From positions 1 to 64,000 of the forward strand of contig DAUY01000011.1 in the NCBI GenBank assembly GCA_002505345.1: DNA of 64,000 bases, given 5' to 3'. The position numbers and the translations under genes are program-made. This document shows positions 62,995 through 64,000 of this stretch, one piece after another. The number at the start of each line of letters is the position of its first letter. Within the stretch, counting starts at the first letter, position 1. The notes below the pieces were generated by a model. That model had not been told where the DNA came from. It did no database searches and saw only the letters and a program-made list of their open reading frames with translations. Source of the stretch: Methanomassiliicoccaceae archaeon UBA370 (GTDB taxonomy: Archaea > Thermoplasmatota > Thermoplasmata > Methanomassiliicoccales > Methanomethylophilaceae).

Positions 62995-64000
62995 ATGAGA
63001 GATTTCACGGACGCAGAAGACTACGAAGAGGGAATGGAGCACATCGACCCTGATCTTATGACGGGGGTTCTCGAACGCGCCTCTGAGTACAGTCCCGACG
63101 ATTACTCTGAAAGCGATGTCTTCAGAGCCCTCTCTTCGGACGGTATCGGCCCGGATGGTTTCGCAGCGCTCCTTTCGCCTGCGGCAGAGCCTTTGCTCGA
63201 GAAGATAGCCCGGAGGGCCAGGGAAGAGACGATGAAACATTTCGGAAACTCGGTAAGCATCTTCACTCCCCTCTACGCCTCCAATTACTGTTCGAACAGG
63301 TGCGTCTACTGCGGATTCAACAGCACAAACAACATAAAACGCGCCAAACTCGTCGGCGACGAGATAGATAAGGAGATGGAGGCCATAGCATGCACCGGCC
63401 TCAGGGAGATACTGCTTCTGACGGGAGAATCGCGTGTGCATTCGGACCCGGATTATGTCGCCGACCTGGTCGCGAGGGCCTCCAGGCATTTCTCCAATAT
63501 AGGGCTGGAAGTCTACCCGATGAACACCTGCGAGTACCGCAGGATGCATGATATGGGCGCAGACTATGTCACCGTCTTCCAAGAGACGTACGATACCGCC
63601 GTCTACGGGAAGGTCCATCCCGGAGGCAGGAAGAGGATATTCTCCTACAGGTTCAATTCCCAGGAACGCGCCCTGATGGGAGGGATGCGCGGTGTAGGTT
63701 TCGCTCCGTTGCTGGGTCTTTCGGATTTCAGGAGGGACACGTTCGCCTGCGGCCTCCATGCGATGGAGATTCAGAGGAAATACCCCCACGCAGAGATATC
63801 ATTCTCCCTTCCGAGGTTCAGACCGTTCATCCACCACGAGGACGCGGATAACAGCGTCACGGAGTCCAAGCTTCTTCAGGTCGCCATGGCCTACCGCCTG
63901 TTCATGCCTTTTGCAGGGCAGACGATCTCCACCAGGGAGCGTCCCGGGTTCAGGGACAACATCGTCGGGATATGCGCCACGAAGATGTCGGCCGGAGTCA
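62995..64000 (+). CDS. thiH: 2-iminoacetate synthase ThiH (partial, runs off the window)
   Basis: At least 335 residues of a radical SAM enzyme cleaving tyrosine to dehydroglycine. The cluster motif NYCSNRCVYCGF (Cys 99, 103, 106) and the downstream LLLTGESRVH and YPMNTCEYRRMHDMGADYV blocks identify it. Starts one base after the thiG TGA. The C-terminus lies beyond 64000. Confidence 0.93.
   Translation, partial: MRDFTDAEDYEEGMEHIDPDLMTGVLERASEYSPDDYSESDVFRALSSDGIGPDGFAALLSPAAEPLLEKIARRAREETMKHFGNSVSIFTPLYASNYCSNRCVYCGFNSTNNIKRAKLVGDEIDKEMEAIACTGLREILLLTGESRVHSDPDYVADLVARASRHFSNIGLEVYPMNTCEYRRMHDMGADYVTVFQETYDTAVYGKVHPGGRKRIFSYRFNSQERALMGGMRGVGFAPLLGLSDFRRDTFACGLHAMEIQRKYPHAEISFSLPRFRPFIHHEDADNSVTESKLLQVAMAYRLFMPFAGQTISTRERPGFRDNIVGICATKMSAGV

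Overview
The window looks like a chromosomal piece of a mesophilic methanogen-related archaeon, most likely Methanomassiliicoccales (Thermoplasmatota). Supporting points: an archaeal-type threonyl-tRNA synthetase with the archaeal editing domain; a ThiD-ThiN fusion; a stand-alone DUF1638 protein typical of methanogens; TATA boxes, some placed for leaderless transcripts; and near-absence of TAG as a stop codon. Almost every confident gene ends in TGA or TAA. The only confident gene ending in TAG has a TGA two codons later. One full-length MFS transporter is split only by an in-frame TAG. This pattern is what a pyrrolysine-decoding genome would show, but no pyl genes lie in this window, so the assignment is inference.

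Layout. 0-3.5 kb: integrase remnant, metal P-type ATPase and TetR regulator. 3.5-9.4 kb: redox and regulatory genes, namely DUF1638, Rrf2, MerR with twin operators, an FMN reductase-like protein, a collapsed MATE gene, a flavodoxin, a ferredoxin-type aldo/keto reductase and LarC. 9.4-13 kb: an accessory scar with a broken IS1634-type transposase, a DUF3800 gene, an HsdR remnant and two strong hairpins. 13-21.3 kb: core genes sbcD, sbcC, dapB, a siroheme sulfite/nitrite reductase and an SPL-like radical SAM protein. 21.4-33 kb: a defence-rich, partly decayed island with Mrr, a broken restriction nuclease, a complete 1603-aa single-chain (type ISP-like) restriction-modification enzyme, a broken GyrI-like gene, a reverse-transcriptase fragment, a duplicated membrane protein and a UvrD-family helicase with an inserted nuclease-like segment.

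33.4-36 kb: an ArsR-controlled operon (regulator, unknown 115-aa protein, ArsP-like permease, redox thioredoxin, AhpD-like protein) with matching 16-bp operators before the regulator and before the effector genes. 36-41.2 kb: stand-alone asparagine-synthase domain, the amber-interrupted MFS pump, a Kef-type antiporter, a PH-domain protein and an ACT-like regulator. 41.2-48.7 kb: two metal uptake systems, an iron-complex-type ABC importer plus nitrilase preceded by two 17-bp palindromes, and a feoA-feoA-feoB-feoB-associated operon with DtxR-like boxes flanking its TATA box. 48.8-56 kb: arginine biosynthesis (argC-argJ-argB-argD divergent from argG-argH). 56-64 kb: thiDN, an FKBP-like membrane-anchored isomerase, thrS, then thiE and the thiS-thiF-thiG-thiH cluster, running off the right edge inside thiH.

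No CRISPR array, rRNA or tRNA was recognised by eye.
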